This document shows positions 62,824 through 64,000 of a DNA stretch of 64,000 nt, in pieces. The stretch lies in contig NZ_MYFO02000009.1 of assembly GCF_004514475.2 (NCBI RefSeq), forward strand, positions 62,001-126,000, read 5' to 3'. The notes under the pieces are model-generated. The model searched no databases. It saw only the letters and a list, made by a program, of their open reading frames with translations, and was not told the origin of the DNA. This DNA is from Paenibacillus athensensis. Lineage in GTDB: Bacteria > Bacillota > Bacilli > Paenibacillales > NBRC-103111. Position 1 is the first letter of the stretch. Each line of letters opens with the position of its first letter. The position numbers and the translations under genes are program-made.

Positions 62824-64000
62824 ATGAAAACCCGACAACCGTATATCCCCCGCATCCGGCGTTTTCAGGGAACCGTGAAGGAGGTCAAGACGACTTTCCG
62901 CGCGGAGGGGCAATCGGCTCATGATGCGAGTTTGTTTGCTTCCGGCATTATGGGCAAATACGGTTTTTGGCGTCACCCTTACTTGGGGGTGCTGTCGTTA
63001 ATTTTTCGCAAGCTGGGCGTAGACGACCAGGAAGGCATGGCGATGCTGGAGCATCCGCGCAGCCGGGAAGTGATTGTTCGTCTGCAGACGCAGCTGCAAA
63101 GCTTGCAGCATGCGGACAATGCGCACCTGTCGACAAGCAGGGAGACGCGTTATCGGCTGGAGCAATGGATCAAGCATTACGGCCATGTGCTGCCGCAAGC
63201 GGCTATGGCACCGGCGGGACCGACGGCCAGCGCGACGAATGTTGCCATTGGCAGACCTGTGACGAATCCGCAGCAAGGGGATCGGGCCGCAGTAGCGACC
63301 CCGATGGAATTGACGAAGCGGAAGCCGGCGACTTCGGCTGAAGCAGAGAAGCAGGCTTCGGAGCAAGCGACGCTCAAGTCGGAAATCAGCGAGCTGCGCA
63401 GAAAAATCAGTGAGGATATTCAACGCATTCGTCAAGCGCAGCAGGAAGGGCTTATCGGTGAGCCGAATCGCCAAGCGGCGACTGGGGCGGACCAATTGCA
63501 GACCTTCGGCGAAGCAGGTGCAAGCAGCCATGAAGCGGCGGCAAGGACGCAGCAGGTGGAGCCAGGTCTGGAAGCACAAGCCAGCGTGCAGCGGCAAGCG
63601 GCAGGCGAACCGGACAGTCAGAACGCAAGCGCAAGTCGTACAGCTGATCCATCGGATCGTCACAACGAAGACGCCGCGCAGCGGGAAGACGAAGCATTTT
63701 ACACAAATGAAGGCTATGAACCAAGCAATGACAGCTCGATTAGCAGCGCTACAGAGTTATCGGACACAACAAACACTACAGTCAGCAGCAGACCGGAGCA
63801 GGATGAAGGTGTTGTTCAGGCCGGGCCGGCCACAGGCCGCGTTACGGATGCCCAAATACAACCCGCAAGTGACCAGCCGAGCTGGAAGACAGCTCCGGCC
63901 GTACGTGCCACAGGCACGATCGTTTGGCCGGGATCGCCGGAAAGCAGCGCAGCCGCTCAAACGGGCAGCGTTGAGCCTACGCTCGGATTTCCGTGGATGC
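62824..64000 (+). CDS. eCIS-locus protein, unrecognised, cut by window edge
   Basis: At least 392 codons, open to the window end. ATG 62824 behind AGGGGGA. N-terminal basic segment MKTRQPYIPRIRRFQGTVKE, then a helical region (about 20-125), a Lys/Glu-rich coiled coil (about 165-205, EKQASEQATLKSEISELRRK), and from about 210 a long, low-complexity region rich in Ala, Gln, Ser and Thr. It has no recognised family. It follows the tube-like gene, where baseplate or spike-related genes are expected. It is missing from simple gene calls because its stop codon is outside the window. Confidence 0.8.
   Translation, partial: MKTRQPYIPRIRRFQGTVKEVKTTFRAEGQSAHDASLFASGIMGKYGFWRHPYLGVLSLIFRKLGVDDQEGMAMLEHPRSREVIVRLQTQLQSLQHADNAHLSTSRETRYRLEQWIKHYGHVLPQAAMAPAGPTASATNVAIGRPVTNPQQGDRAAVATPMELTKRKPATSAEAEKQASEQATLKSEISELRRKISEDIQRIRQAQQEGLIGEPNRQAATGADQLQTFGEAGASSHEAAARTQQVEPGLEAQASVQRQAAGEPDSQNASASRTADPSDRHNEDAAQREDEAFYTNEGYEPSNDSSISSATELSDTTNTTVSSRPEQDEGVVQAGPATGRVTDAQIQPASDQPSWKTAPAVRATGTIVWPGSPESSAAAQTGSVEPTLGFPWM

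Overview
The window looks like chromosome of a Gram-positive, high-GC Bacillales bacterium of the Paenibacillus type. The evidence is ribosome-binding sites of the AAGGAGG kind with frequent GTG and TTG starts, SLH-anchored surface proteins, copper-amine-oxidase-type stalk domains, AraC and LacI regulators beside carbohydrate genes, and a B. subtilis-like DeoR and nupNOPQ-like transporter. I see no rRNA, tRNA, CRISPR array, insertion sequence or integrase.

Layout: 1-3.1 kb, a truncated secreted GH5 glycoside hydrolase divergent from a LacI regulator. 3.2-7.4 kb, a leftward nucleoside catabolic operon (deoB, two purine nucleoside phosphorylases, pyrimidine nucleoside phosphorylase). 8.1-15.1 kb, a 2329-residue SLH-anchored surface protein with lamin-tail-like, OB-fold-like and PHP metallohydrolase domains. 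15.2-19.4 kb, a membrane/metal operon (HupE-like, YcgR/YraQ-type permease, YcgQ-like, cupredoxin-like). 19.8-25.1 kb, a nucleoside ABC transporter with cytidine deaminase and a XapX mini-protein. 25.2-33.9 kb, deoR followed by a bacterial microcompartment locus of the sugar-phosphate type (PduL, aldehyde dehydrogenase, DeoC, TpiA, RpiB, two BMC-H and three BMC-P shell proteins, an unrecognised cargo-like protein) and glpX.

Four related operator-like sites stand in front of deoB, the transporter (two sites) and deoR. This suggests one DeoR regulon that imports nucleosides, splits them, and cleaves deoxyribose 5-phosphate inside a microcompartment to glyceraldehyde 3-phosphate and acetaldehyde, the latter going to acetyl-phosphate.

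34.2-36.3 kb holds an unrecognised operon with two paralogous proteins. 36.5-41.2 kb is a two-component system with a very large hybrid kinase and a papain-like peptidase. 41.5-53.4 kb holds a divergent PurM-like protein, a LacI-type sensor fused to PAS-GGDEF-EAL, a GNAT enzyme, an AraC/ThuA divergent pair, an SGNH/MBOAT O-acylation pair, a 174-bp imperfect palindrome and a stalk-domain exported protein. 53.8-55.3 kb has an FkbM methyltransferase and a DUF2652 protein.

55.5-64 kb is the start of an extracellular contractile injection system (AAA+ ATPase, DUF4255 protein, sheath, two tube-like proteins, and accessory proteins), cut by the window end. Its 62.1-kb gene carries a textbook -1 programmed frameshift signal (T TTT TTA, 8-nt spacer, stem-loop) that would fuse it to a DUF6760-like frame with no ordinary start codon. 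The DUF4255 gene appears to begin at ATA.
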